Source of the DNA: Caenorhabditis remanei
Taxonomy: Eukaryota; Nematoda; Chromadorea; Rhabditida; Rhabditidae
DNA length: 64,000 nucleotides
Reading direction: 5' to 3'
Assembly (NCBI RefSeq): GCF_010183535.1
Contig: NC_071329.1
Location: 9,796,001 to 9,860,000, forward strand
Positions 1 to 11,641 of this stretch are shown piece after piece (the first letter of the stretch is position 1; every line of letters begins with the position of its first letter). The notes below the pieces were generated by a model that ran no database searches, was not told the origin of the DNA, and saw only the letters and a list, made by a program, of their open reading frames with translations. A program made the position numbers and the translations under genes.

Positions 1-907
1 TCAAAGAAGATGTTTCTGTTCCGATCCGTGGTTATACTCGTGCTATGATCAAGACAATGACTGAAGCTTTAAAAATCCCACATTTCGGATACAACGAGGA
101 GATTAATGTTGATGCTCTTGTGAAGATTCGAGGAGAAATGAAAGATTTCGCCAAGGAGCGTCATGTAAAACTCAGTTACATGCCATTCTTCATCAAAGCA
201 GCGTCTCTGGCTCTTCTTGAATTCCCAGGACTCAACGCAACGACCGATGACAAGTTGGAACACGTGATTCACAAGGTTAGATCTTTTAAAAAAATCACAG
301 TATCTGACTTCAGTTTAATACTATCGCTTACTAGAGATTATAGAATATTTTCCTATCAAAGTGAAATTTAACCAAATTACCTAGGCATCGCACAACATCT
401 GTTTGGCTATGGATACTCCTGGAGGCCTTGTTGTTCCAAACATCAAGAACTGTGAACAACGCAGTATTTTCGAGATCGCTCAAGAAATTAATAGACTAAT
501 GGAAGCAGGAAAACGTCAACAAATAGGAAGAGAAGATTTGGTCGGAGGAACTTTCACTTTGAGCAACATCGGCGCAGTAAGCTGTTCTTGCCATTTTGAA
601 ACTATGAACTAATTTTCCAGATTGGGGGTACGTATGCTTCGCCTGTAATCTTCCCTCCACAAGTTGCCATTGGAGCCATTGGAAAAATAGAACGTCTTCC
701 ACGATTCGACAGACACGATAACGTTAGAACTATCCGATGGCGCTTTGAATTCAAGTCTGATTTTTACAGGTGATAGCTGCTAATGTGATCAAGGTCTCCT
801 GGTGTGCAGACCATAGAGTAGTCGACGGAGCAACAATGGCTCGCTTCAGCAACCGTTGGAAGTTCTACCTTGAACACCCATCCGCTATGCTTGCTCAACT
901 CAAGTAA
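1..907 (+). CDS. dbt-1: Branched-chain 2-oxoacid dehydrogenase E2 (dihydrolipoyl transacylase), C-terminal part, 5' truncated by window
   Basis: This is the mitochondrial E2 core enzyme that passes the branched acyl group from lipoamide to CoA during leucine, isoleucine and valine breakdown. Visible exons are 1-275, 385-576, 621-722 and 770-907, all joining in phase 0 with GT/AG borders. The whole 2-oxoacid dehydrogenase acyltransferase catalytic domain is present: it opens with [13 protein letters not shown], includes [10 protein letters not shown], and carries the active-site motif [10 protein letters not shown] (catalytic His and Asp) near the end before LAQLK and the stop. The lipoyl and E1/E3-binding domains must lie upstream of the window. 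The family choice (DBT rather than pyruvate or oxoglutarate E2) rests on the [13 protein letters not shown] N-terminal segment and recollection of the C. elegans gene in this neighbourhood. It converges on the minus-strand GILT-like gene. Confidence 0.93.
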
Positions 908-1157
908 ATCATATCACGGATAACATTTGCCTGGTTTAATTTTTAGGAGCCTAATTTTTATCCCCTTGATTTTCACATTCCCCCAGTTTTCACCAACCCT
1001 GACCGCCTTTATTTTTTCCAAGGTGCCTGTTTCTAGAGCATATTGTAGACGACGATTGCATTTTTCAGTCCCCACAGAAGATTAGCCCGTGTTTTTTTTC
1101 TCTTGTGCCATTTACTTGTTTAACGTAGAAAGATATTTCATAATCATGTTCGTGTAG

Positions 1158-1163
1158 AATAAA
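1158..1163 (+). terminator. Poly(A) signal of dbt-1
   Basis: AATAAA lies 251 bases past the dbt-1 stop in a T-rich 3' UTR. The 908-1360 interval is otherwise only the convergent 3' ends of dbt-1 and the GILT-like gene. Confidence 0.6.
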
Positions 1164-1326
1164 GATGTTATTATTGTAACTATAGAATACTTTTTGAAAA
1201 TGTTCCTTTTTTTTTTAATGGTCTCTGTGGAATAAACTAATGATATAATATATTCATCATAGCTTATTCGGAGTTTCATTTGTATTTCCCTTTCATTACT
1301 CGGGCAAACTACAAGATTGATTTACA

Positions 1327-1332
1327 TTTATT
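1327..1332 (-). terminator. Poly(A) signal of the minus-strand GILT-like gene
   Basis: AATAAA on the minus strand starts about 30 bases past the stop codon at 1361, implying a very short 3' UTR. Confidence 0.5.
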
Positions 1333-1360
1333 TACAAACCTACATAGTTTGACTTTACAA

Positions 1361-2392
1361 TTAGTATATTATCTTTTTTGGGCAATGGATTGGACGAGGA
1401 TCGATGAAGCGATCACAAAGGAACTGCCATAAATCTTCTTCTGCTTCCTTGTATCGTTTTCCGTTGATTAATATCCAAGGAACCTGAAATTTGAATGAAT
1501 CACTGATCATTCATCGGGGCTATGAACCAACCCAATGCATTTCCGGAGCCATTTCAGCGACATATTTCTCATGATCACTGAACAGTTTCCTACCGTGTCG
1601 ACTATCAGCACATTCCAACATTCTGTAATTATGTCATTACATACAGACAGTTCAATGACTTCACTCACTTCGCTCTTTCCAATTTCGTCGGACCTTCGAA
1701 ACAAGTCTCAGCCGCCACCGTTATATTCGGTTTCCCTTGAATACACGTCACTGAAAAATACGATTATTATGATGAACGGTAGACTTTATTACTTACCAAA
1801 TTCCATGTACTCTTCAAAGTTCGGGAGGGCTTCGATTACACAAGCTTGCAATTGATTCAATAGACATTCTCGTTCTCCGTGATGACACTCACAACTGGAA
1901 ATATATTTCCTGTTGGGGAGAATATTTTTACATCATGAATATGAAATCCGTCATTCGAGAATGAATATTTCGTCAGATTACTGGAAGTACAGTAATCCAA
2001 AATTTGAGCAACGATATGAAAACTTCATCAACTTGCACTCAAACCACATTTCAACATAAATGTTACTTACCTAACATCATCACCATCATCTGAATCCACG
2101 CACGTCGTCTTGATACCATATGGATGATATTCAAATTTAATTCTTCCTGTCGAGCCCAACATTCTCCACATCGGAAGCCAGTGCCATTTCATCCAACTAC
2201 AATAAATATATCTCGTGGAAAAGTATCAATTAATTATATAACTCACTATGAAGTATCAGAGCATCTTCCTTCTCCAAATGCGACAATATTCACCATTTCA
2301 CCAGTATTTGGAACATCTTTTGCATGACAAGAATTGAGAATTAAATAGAGAAAATAAATAAATAAAGTTTTGATTATACCAGTCATCATCAT
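1361..2392 (-). CDS. GILT-like secreted protein (gamma-interferon-inducible lysosomal thiol reductase family), copy 1
   Basis: GILT enzymes reduce disulfides in the endolysosome. The six exons, read on the minus strand, are 2247-2392, 2071-2196, 1797-1894, 1669-1750, 1532-1622 and 1361-1483, giving 221 aa. The start is the first of three tandem ATGs and leads into a hydrophobic signal peptide ending around NSCHA. The family signature CxxHGxxEC is present as CECHHGEREC, followed by NQLQAC, CIQG, a CADS segment and VPWILING. The usual CxxC redox pair reads CSDT here, so the second cysteine is missing. Reductase activity is therefore doubtful, although a single-cysteine chemistry or binding role is possible. 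Downstream it converges with dbt-1; upstream it diverges from a second GILT-like gene. It resembles what I recall as C. elegans ZK669.2/ZK669.3. Confidence 0.88.
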
Positions 2393-4184
2393 TAGTTATC
2401 TAAAAAGTTGGTGTTCTCATCTATTTTATATGAAAAGAAGAGAGAGGTCATGCGTTACGAAGTTTATAAAACGATTAGATTTGAAGTGGACGGGTGGAAC
2501 CAAATTTCTCGAAAAAAAAACAAATCACGTCTTCTGAGTGTCTCCGTATACTGAATTTACGATAAAAAGCAGTGTGTCTGAATAAGAAGAATTAGTCGAA
2601 TTATATCAACTGGTTTTGAAGTTTGAAAGTTTGAAAAATAATAAGAGTTGACCAAAAATCGGTCGAAAAAACAACAAGACAAGTAGGTAATAATAGAAGA
2701 GATGAAGATATGTTCAATGACATTAATTTGAATCAGCTGACTAAATGAGGAAATAAAAGACCATGGATTACTCACTATCAGAGAAATTGTGAACTGATGA
2801 AATGGTTGGTGTAAAAATTATTAAACTTTTGAGAAGATGAAAGTTATATTTTGTTTCAATGGCTGGAAAATGAACATTTCTAGTTTTTGTATGATTCCAG
2901 AATTCAGAGAAATAAGTATGACGACAATGGGAACTGGGAGCTTTGGAAAAAGGGTTTGAAAACACTTTTATACCGATTTGAGTGAATTCAATACAACTGG
3001 TTTCTCTCGCTGAATTTTTTCTTAAACATTTTGAGCAAACTATAACTTTTTGAAACTAAAATTTTGGTTTCTTCTACATATTGTATCATTCGTATTCGTC
3101 AATTGATAATCTATATATTTTGTTTAATGACACGATCTAATCAGTTCATAGTTAAACAGTCCGGAGGAAAAAGGATTCGGGTTTCAGAAAAACCTTCAAA
3201 AAAGAAAGTTAATATCCCGCAGAATTTGAGCTGAGAACGGCACATTTCCCCTTTTCAGATAGTACTAGTGATCAATTGAACTCGTTTAACCTCAAATCGT
3301 CGACGTCTTTCCTAATCTAACTCGCATAAAATTTGCCGTCTTCTTCCCTTTTCTCTATATTTTTTCCAACGTCACATTTCAATGTTTTATGGTTGAGAAA
3401 CCAAAAAGATAGCTGTTTTTCTGCCACAACAGACATAAAACCGTCCTCTTTTCTTCTTCCATTAACTGTTAACTTTCCATTTATTTTCTGTTCTTTGTGC
3501 TTTTCAATACGTAAGAAGGTCAGCCGAAAAGAGCAAAGTTTGAGAGCCCATGCAAAGTTTCTACGTGATCTTTCTTAGTTAGACCAACTAATGAGAACTA
3601 GAAAATCGGGAAGGTAAATATGTGAACTTGTATAAAAACACAAACAGAAACAAGTGAGTTAAACAATTTATAGTTTGTTCAAAGTATGAAAAACTTGGCA
3701 ACCAGGTAATACTGTATTGTGTTGATTGAATAGAAAAGAGTAGAAATGATTCTTCCAGAACCTTCACTAATTGAGTTTCTTGCTCATTCCCATCCGACTC
3801 ATTTCTCGAATGAATCATTTCAGAAAGCATACAAAAGTTTCAATGCTTACAATCGCCTTCGATAAATATGCTCTTGTTTCGGTTCCTTTTATTTATTTTT
3901 CCACGTCTTTTTCTGTTTCGAAGGGTCAGCTATTTAACCGTTGGCAATATATCAAATCTCTTCAACAACTGGTTCACAATATTTTATCTTATCTTCAGGT
4001 ATTTCCCGAATGAATCAGAGATCCAATCAATAAAATCTTATCACTTTTCTTTTCATTTTCCTTGAACACTAGTTTCCGTCACTGCCCTCGTCCTTCCATT
4101 CATATCCGTTTTTGTTTCTATTCTTTCCTTTTTCTCGACCTACGATTTTTGACTTGATAACTAATTTGTTTACTTTTCAGAAAA
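2393..4184. other. Intergenic region between the two divergent GILT-like genes
   Basis: About 1.8 kb of AT-rich DNA with no exon I can support on either strand. Open frames here are short, rich in Phe/Ser/Leu and lack splice context. It presumably holds both promoters. A TTTTCAG at about 4174-4180, four bases before the plus-strand ATG, looks like a spliced-leader acceptor for the downstream gene. Confidence 0.6.
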
Positions 4185-5753
4185 ATGATGACGAGGTTAT
4201 CAGTTCAGCTGATCGTTTCTACAGTCATCGTTCCACTTGTTTTCGGACAAAATCTCCTCGAAATCTATAAAGCAATGATGAATGATCAAGCAGGAAGAGC
4301 TAAAACGCCTCCAATTAATATTGAATTTTTCGGAGAAAGTCTGTGTCCGGATACCACTAGGTAACATTATGAAACTGAAAAATTATTCGATCACACAGTT
4401 TTGCAGATACTTCCGGAATCATATAATGCCAGTTTGGAATGCTTTGCACGCATCCACACTCATCAATGTCACTTATCACCCATTTGGATTAGCAGAATGC
4501 AGACGAAATGACGGCGTCATCAGGTACGGGAAATCGTTTTTTCTTTCGTCGGGAAGTGAAATGAACTTCCGTTCTATTCTCCAATTATTATTGAACGAAC
4601 TTTGCAAACAAAAGTTCTGTTTGTATTTCAAGTTTGTGAACTCTGTTTCCAGATGTACTTGTCAACACGGACCTGCCGAATGTCAACTGAATATGCTTCA
4701 AGCGTGTGTTATCAGTGCACTTGAATTTCCACAACTTTATATGCCAATCGGTGAGATAGAATGATTAGATCCATGCAAACATGGTTTTTTGATTTCCAGT
4801 CAACTGTATGCAAGGCAAGAGTTCTTTCTCTTCCGCCATCGATGATTGTATTGTTAATTTCCGACCAAGGCCAGATCTCGATGAGAATTTGTATGTTTCA
4901 AACCAGCAGACGTATTAAAAATACCGTAAATACTGTATTATAACGGCATGCCGTTATATTTTTCAACTGCCTCCTAGAGAAATTTTGAGGTTTCAGAAAC
5001 TCATTAAAATTAAACGGAAAAACTTTTTTGGCCGTTCTTTTTGCTGATCAAGAAGTTACTAATTACGCTGCTTCTAATCAGAACCAAGAACAAACATCGG
5101 GATAATCATATTCTTGAATTCTGAATGTAGATGGGTGCCGTTATAATACAGGTGCCGTTCTATTACAGGTGCCGTTATAATACAGTATTTACGGTATTTT
5201 AAATAAATTCCAGCATGACTCGATGTGCTCAAAGTCAACTAGGGGCCAAGCTTATGATGCAGCACGGATACAGACAGAGGGAAGTCGCATCTGATCTTGA
5301 TTGGGTAAAATCTTTCAGGAGTTTGACTGAACTTTAATTTTTTGAATTCAGGTTCCATGGATTCTGGTTAATGGACGTCGATCCCAAGCAGCTGAAAATC
5401 AACTGAAGACAATTGTTTGCGGATTTTCAGAGCCATCCCGGTATGAATACTGTAAGACAACCGAAGGTCTCATATTCTAATTTCAAAGGAAATATCTTTT
5501 TTTTTTTGTTGTTTTTCTCTGAAATCTTGCTTCACATTTTGGTGGTGTTACAGGTAGAAAATATGAAATGTTATTATTTGTTTTTTAATTTCTTCAATTT
5601 AGTACTGATATACCAGAAATATACGCATAGATTCCAGAAACGCCACAATACAAAACTTTTGAAGAAGCTTTTATTAAAATTCAATATGAAATATGGAATG
5701 AAATGAGTGAATACGTGAATAATAAACCAGTAAGAAGACGTCGAGATCAATGA
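4185..5753 (+). CDS. GILT-like secreted protein, copy 2
   Basis: The seven exons are 4185-4360, 4407-4523, 4653-4750, 4800-4890, 5214-5304, 5352-5466 and 5638-5753, giving 267 aa. The start ATG sits four bases after a TTTTCAG probable trans-splice acceptor. The protein has an N-terminal signal peptide ending near VFGQ, then the GILT fold: FFGESLCPDTTR where the redox CxxC should be, the signature CQHGPAEC, then NMLQAC, NCMQG, MTRCAQS and VPWILVNGRR. The second active-site Cys is a Thr (CPDT), as in copy 1. The tail after the domain is basic (RRRRD). The last junction is the least certain: donor GTCTCA at 5467 was chosen because the alternative at 5454 gives a stop. The 323-base fourth intron is largely a transposon-like element. 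Confidence 0.87.
4918..5200. mobile_element. MITE-like element with 30-bp perfect terminal inverted repeats, inside a GILT-like intron
   Basis: The left end (4918-4947) is an exact reverse complement of the right end (5171-5200), starting AAAATACCGTAAATACTG. TTAA sits at both borders (4915-4918 and 5199-5202), offset by one base relative to the repeats, which suggests a TTAA-type target duplication. Just inside the right end are three tandem 17-bp units of GTGCCGTTATAATACAG at 5135-5185, the middle one diverged. There is no coding capacity. I infer a non-autonomous DNA transposon; no transposase source is visible in the window. Confidence 0.82.
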
Positions 5754-5898
5754 AAGGAAAGCGCTTGTACTCAACTAATGGTATCATCAAAACTTTGGCA
5801 AATTTTTCGGTCCGTTGGCCAGATTTTCTAAATCGGCAAATGAAAGTTTCGAAGTTGTGGATACAGAAACTTCCCGTTCGTTTAGATGATCTAAAACA

Positions 5899-5904
5899 AA
5901 TAAA
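5899..5904 (+). terminator. Poly(A) signal of GILT-like copy 2
   Basis: AATAAA lies about 145 bases past the stop. It falls just beyond the end of the convergent bestrophin coding sequence, so the two transcripts probably overlap at their 3' ends. Confidence 0.45.
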
Positions 5905-5912
5905 AATATAAA

Positions 5913-8509
5913 TTATTCCATTATATTAGTCTTTTTCGTACTTCCCGGAACAGCTTGCACTTGCATTGCATCCACATTGAACTTTAATTTTCGAAGATGT
6001 TGTCGTTGTGGATGATTTGATAGTTTTGAAGATGCACTTGTATGTAATAACTGAAAATTAATTGATTTGGTATTTCCAGAATATATTTTTCGAAACTGAC
6101 ATGAATCTCATCATCCAAACTTTCCACATAAACAGGCGGTACTTGATTGTGTAAATCATCCACAATAAGCATCGAAACTTCAAGATTTCTCTCCAAAATA
6201 TAATTAAATTCAAAATCTTCGTCATCAGCTCCAAATGGAAACATCAGATCTTCTCCCACTTTCAGCCATCCCACGTAGAAAAGGAATTGAAGAATCGTGA
6301 AAATGGGCACGTATCTGGAAGCAATTAATGAGAAACCCCCAAAAGACCAAAACTAGAGTTGCATGTTTACTGGAATATTGGGTTATTATTCTGATAAAAT
6401 GTTTCTATACTAATAACTCACACATCGACGATTTCCTCATTCTCGTTTTTGCTTGGATATTGTCTTCCGATGAGTGCAAACAAGAAGTATCCGTAAACAG
6501 ATATTGTCGATACCTGGAAATTATAAAATCAGAATCTGAATGTTTTCCATTGTGCGATGAATCCTCAAGAATACGGTATCATATTTATCCTTGGAAGCTC
6601 TTGACTTTCCGGATAGATTTGTCTAAAATACTGTACTCTTGGGTGCCCATCATTGTCAAAGGTTTCAATACACAATGTTCTTTAATTGATCTCATTAAAA
6701 TTCAATCATCATTTATACTTTTTATACGAGGACTATAACGTGGACAAAATCACAATTTCTACGGTTTCAAGTTTTTATTTTACATCACGATTTTCTAATT
6801 TCAGAAAATTTTCTGTATTTAATCAATTTTTTTCTGTACTAAAACTATCACGCCACCGCACATCTCATGCCAGGTACAAAAAGGGAAAACAGACGAGTTG
6901 TGCTCAGAAAGTGAATAGAGAAGAGAGGGAAAAAATAATTAGGGAAAAGCGCAGAGAGAGATAGTTACAGTTTCTTTTCTTTCAGATGAGTTTTTATATT
7001 TCACAGCACGACTACGTTGTTGTCTGTTCCCGCGCACCTGGCAATAGACGAGCGGAATGCAAATCCAATCGTAAAGGAACACACTGGCGATTCTCTGTCG
7101 ATACTCTTCCAGTTTTCTCGTCAGCATTTGCAGTGACGTCATGAAATTAATTATCAGTTATTCTCAGTTTTCTCGAAAGAGTTGGATGGATCTTTTCAAG
7201 TTGCTCATTTATCATTTCTTGGGTGTTTTTTTAAATGTAATTGCAGTCACAAATTGACATCACCTGTGTATACACAAGCGGAATAGCAATCCAATCGTAA
7301 ATGAACAACTGAAAAAAACCGTTTCGATACTTTTCCAATGCATCCAGAAGCACTCGAAGTTCGTTCGTGTGAGTTAATGTTCCTTTTTCGAAGCATCGAA
7401 CCATCATTGTTTGGATCCAATTCAGTGGAACCCACCATTTCTGAAATTTTCAGAATATGGGATTTGGTAGTGATATGACAAGAATTGACATGTTCCGTTT
7501 CTAACTAAGTAATAGTAAGTAATAATAAGTAATAAGCAAAATTGTCAAATTATCTGCTGATTTTCTACTCTTCTTCTAATTTTTCGATTCGGCATATTTT
7601 GATTATTCTAATTTCACACAGTATGACTCCGAAAAAAACATATTAAATCTAACCTGATGTGGATCAACATGAACAAGAATTGATTTGAACATGACCATTT
7701 CCTCTTTTGTCATCAATCCAGAATCCACTAAATGATCATCTGTTGGATATCTTGCGAGTACTCGAAGTGATATACTCCTCCATGCGAGAACTGATGTTAG
7801 AATTGCATATCTAGCTATTGTTTTTCGAATTATTCGAGTCTCGGGCTGAAAATTTGACTGTTGAAACAAGGGAAGTTGAGATTCAACTTACGTCTTGGCC
7901 TCGAATAAGAGCTGAAACATTGTATAACAGATGATCAGGCCAACTGATCAATTGACAACAGTCCCACCACCTATAATTGTCGATCAGAATTCAGAAACTC
8001 TAGAAAGAAACGTCACCTCCTCACAATCATTGCAACATAAAAACCTAATAAGAACGTCAATGGAATTTCTTTTGTCCAACCATCAACTAACATCACATAT
8101 TTTATAAATTCGTTCTGCTGTTCTTTCGTCATCCCAAACCTGAAAAATTTTTTTTGGAAAAACTCCCATATTTTCTCGTGTCTGACAGCTGCAATAAATC
8201 AAAAAAGTCGTTTTGTTTGAACCAATAGGAAGTGTCAAACGAAATGAGCTATTTTTGTGAGGGAATGAGTTGTCTGGGTGGGTTTACTGCCTGATTTATG
8301 AGGTGCTTAGTTTTAAAAAAACGAAAGTTTTCGTCTTCTATTCAGTTTTAGACGAAAGAAGAATTCTAGAATCTGGATTACCTGTAGTATGCATTGATAA
8401 TATAATACATTGTTAGAAATATCAGAAGATGTTTCCATATTGCTTTCCAAAGTGAACCTTTCCATCGAAATAATAGTTTGAGGAACGTATCCGAGTAAGA
8501 GATTGTCAT
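5913..8509 (-). CDS. Bestrophin family chloride channel
   Basis: Bestrophins are pentameric calcium-activated anion channels of the plasma membrane. The eight exons (minus) are 8382-8509, 8017-8139, 7892-7970, 7654-7845, 7264-7440, 6422-6513, 6101-6314 and 5913-6050, giving 380 aa. Recognisable blocks in order are an N-terminus with [23 protein letters not shown] followed by RWWD, the [15 protein letters not shown] helix, [34 protein letters not shown], and the C-terminal [22 protein letters not shown] with NYILERN and IVDDLH. The length matches compact worm bestrophins. The start codon follows a TTTTCAG acceptor by three bases, suggesting trans-splicing. The last intron (6051-6100) was preferred over reading through because the next exon then stays open for 46 codons. 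A broken extra copy of the fifth exon lies in intron 5. Confidence 0.92.
7038..7142 (-). pseudogene. Relic duplicate of a bestrophin exon
   Basis: Thirty-five open codons ending [12 protein letters not shown] match, position by position and without gaps, the end of the real exon at 7264-7440 ([12 protein letters not shown]), and are followed by a GT donor. The 5' half of the exon is gone: an in-frame stop lies five codons upstream and there is no usable AG acceptor in phase. It therefore looks like a decayed tandem exon duplication rather than a working mutually exclusive exon. Confidence 0.72.
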
Positions 8510-11500
8510 TCACTGAAAATAAAAACTGAAAGAACTGAAGACGAAAAAGGAGGAAGAAGAAAAGTAAAAAGTGCAAAGAAGATGGAAAACGTTATTTTTA
8601 AAATGTTGATGATGTCCAACAAAGAAATAGGGGAAGATTTGATTTTGATTCCATTCAACGAAACTTTTTGATATATTAGTGCGTCAGTTGTTGCGGCTGG
8701 GAGCACCGGATTGAGCTCAAGAGAGACTACGAAACGACGAAAGGTCAGGACACAAGTCACGTCGTCGTGTATATATCTGTGAGTGTGACACGTGGAAAAT
8801 GGAGAACAAGTTATCACTGGGTTTTAGAGAGTACAGAAAGTATCAGAACGAAGAAAAATTTCAATTGAAAACGAAAGCCAATGGACCCCGATTCCTATTT
8901 CAGAATAATTGAATGCATTTTTCACACAAAGATTCAATAAGTTCAGCTAAAATTGTGCTGTTACCGCACAACAGTTTTACAATTATTTCATAATTAAATT
9001 TTGGATCGTAGTTTCAACATCAATTATGACTTTTCTATTGGTTTTGCCTTTTGAAATTTAAAATTACTTCCTTGAAGCAATTCTCCTGAATTTTAGCAAT
9101 TATCATCTATTCAAACTTTTTTAGGAATGACTTTTTTAATGCATGGAAACTTTCTGGAACAAGTTTTAATAGAATATTCAGAAAAAGAGAACCCATAAAG
9201 TGCTTTGAAAGCAATTTCAAAGTCTCATGGAGACGAGATCATCGGAGCATTTGGATGAACGAATAAGTGCATTAAAAACGAAGAAAAAACAAAAGAAAAT
9301 AGAACGAGAAATAAAAGAACAAATACTTTTAGCAGTGAAGATAAGTGCTCCGGAAACTTTTAGTGACTCAGCAGAAATAGACGACACTATCTTTCAAAAA
9401 TCTTTTACGAGATAATCGTTGAAAAGTTATGATAATTATGTGCATAATATTACTTCAAGTTTTCTGAAAATGAAGAAAGAGAGTCATCAACTATTTTAAC
9501 AAGAAAGAAAACTTTAAGATTTCCCGGCAAGCATGACGATTTTTATGTTTTCTGAAGAAAAGCTGAGAGTTGTTATGTTGGAAAAACTATCAGTCATTGA
9601 AAATTAACGAGATCCGGAATGCAGTCATCAGTCAGTCTGAAATGAGAAAAATGCAGAGAATAGTAAGAAAAATGGAACAAAGGAACTGGGAGGAAATTCA
9701 TTCTTGAAATCTCAAAAATAAGGGAAAATATTAGATTCAGTTAGAATATTTTGTCATTTTGTCGGCTAAGATATCTCATTTCCGAAAATCACGAGCCAGG
9801 GGTAGGTCACACTTCGAGCTCATTTTAATAGTAACTTGATATTCGAACTTTGTCACCTTCTATCGATTATTGAACTTATTCGAATTAGTATTAGAGAAAT
9901 AAATTGTTCTTTTTTCTCCCTGCTTGCTCGTGTCAGTTCAGTTTTGAAGGTCCGTGTGTGTCTATCGAATGACACAAGTTTGCAAAACAAAAAGATCTCT
10001 GCTTCTCTGTGTGTCACTTGCATTCCTTTAAGAATTTTTTTTTCATTTCTATCTCCAAAATTCTAGATTCTACTCAGAATATTAATGATGTTGATGCTCC
10101 AATAAGGAGTCAGGAACAGGTGTGAATTTCGTATTTATTTTGAGAAGATTGTTGTGAGGGATAGTGTGAAAATCGAAAAAGAGAAATATAGAAACACAGA
10201 AATCTTGGACACAAAATCTGCGACATTGTGGTGATTTCTTGAAGGCAATAGAAAAGAGACTCTCTTTGCGTCACTCACCTGTTACAACGGACCCACGAAC
10301 TCAACGCTCTCTACTACCACCAACAAAAAGACTATCAGGAGAGAAAACGGGAGGAGAAGAAACAAAAAGAGAAAGAGATTCTCTCTATTTTTATCTTCTT
10401 TATCTATAGACACCACGTTTTTAGGTTCAAACTGAACTGACCCTATGATGGTAGTAACTGATTTGGTTTTTCTTGATGATTACCACTTTACAAAACCTAA
10501 TGCTTAGATGCAGCTCATTGATATCCTACGGAAGTTTGAGAGTTTTCTGACGGGAATAAGTAAATAATCAAGTGACGACCTGACACAGTAACGGTATATG
10601 TAGACTCGAATCCTTAAACAACAACATGCGGTGGTAGCTTTTTACAGAGGAAAATGCGTATTTGAGAACTGATTGTGAATGAACTGTAAAAAAATGAAAC
10701 TGCTCATGGAACAGAAATATAAGTAGTTGGTCCAAATCCCATAACTATTTTCTCTGTTGACCAATATTTGAATCAAGTTGAACCTTCAATCAGCAAAAGT
10801 GGAGGATATCAAGAACTATTTGATACAGTAAGACAAGCTACGATTTTCTGTAAGATTGAATTTGATCTGAAGTCTAAACTGAAAATGCAAGCTAAAACCA
10901 TCGAGATATTTGAAGATAGGGTGACAACTAAATCCAAATCTCGAAATTTCACATCCTTTGTGAAACTTCAACACGTGAAATCAATTTAAAGAGAGCGACC
11001 CAAAGATAGTATTAATTTGGAAAAGTATTGCTCCATCGGAACAGAAAAAGTTGCAAGAGAGTGTTACACACATTGGAGAACTATCATTTTATATAGAGAA
11101 AAGGGATTCTCTTTTTTCTCAATTTCCTCGTTTCTCACTTTCTTTTTCTATCATCATTCGGACGGCAGTGCGTACGAGAAAAGTTGTCTTTTGTTTTGAA
11201 AAGCGGCTCTCAATCGACGATGAATTTTGATTGGAAGAAGGAAAAGAAGAAGGTGAAGATATACTGAAGAAGATAAAATTGAATAAATGAGACTAGGCGA
11301 GTCATGCTTCTCGAATTAATGTTTTGATTATATTATCTTTGGAAATGTGTAAATGAGCAATGGGATTGAAGATAAAATCGAAGGATTTCTAGACAGACTA
11401 CGGTAGTATTCCTGATGTATGAAGAAAAGTGCTCAAACAAGAAGAAATTGAAGTTCAAAATCAAACAATTGTATATAATTTTACAACAATTTAAATTGTA

Positions 11501-11641
11501 AATCTACTTTTAACAGAAACTTTTCCAAATAAAAACTAACAGAACACTCCTAGACTATACGGTTACAACCCCATCAAACACTGCCTCCAAAACATATAAA
11601 AGAGAACCGTTCGAAGCGAGATTCTTCATTCTGTTCTAGAA
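8510..11641. other. Intergenic region, bestrophin promoter side to secreted-protein gene
   Basis: About 3.1 kb without an exon I can defend. It includes a GA-rich block at 10320-10390 and several short open frames (for example 9227-9415, Lys/Glu-rich) that have no splice or family support. The first few hundred bases presumably contain the bestrophin promoter. Confidence 0.55.
11595..11602 (+). promoter_or_regulatory. TATA box of the secreted-protein gene
   Basis: TATAAAAG lies about 40 bases before the ATG at 11642, with a pyrimidine-rich ATTCTTCATTC where transcription would start. The spacing implies a very short 5' UTR. Confidence 0.65.

Noticed and set aside
9227..9415. Small Lys/Glu-rich plus-strand frame as a short gene
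   Set aside because: It starts at an ATG but has no promoter, splice or family evidence, and lies in a purine-biased intergenic stretch.
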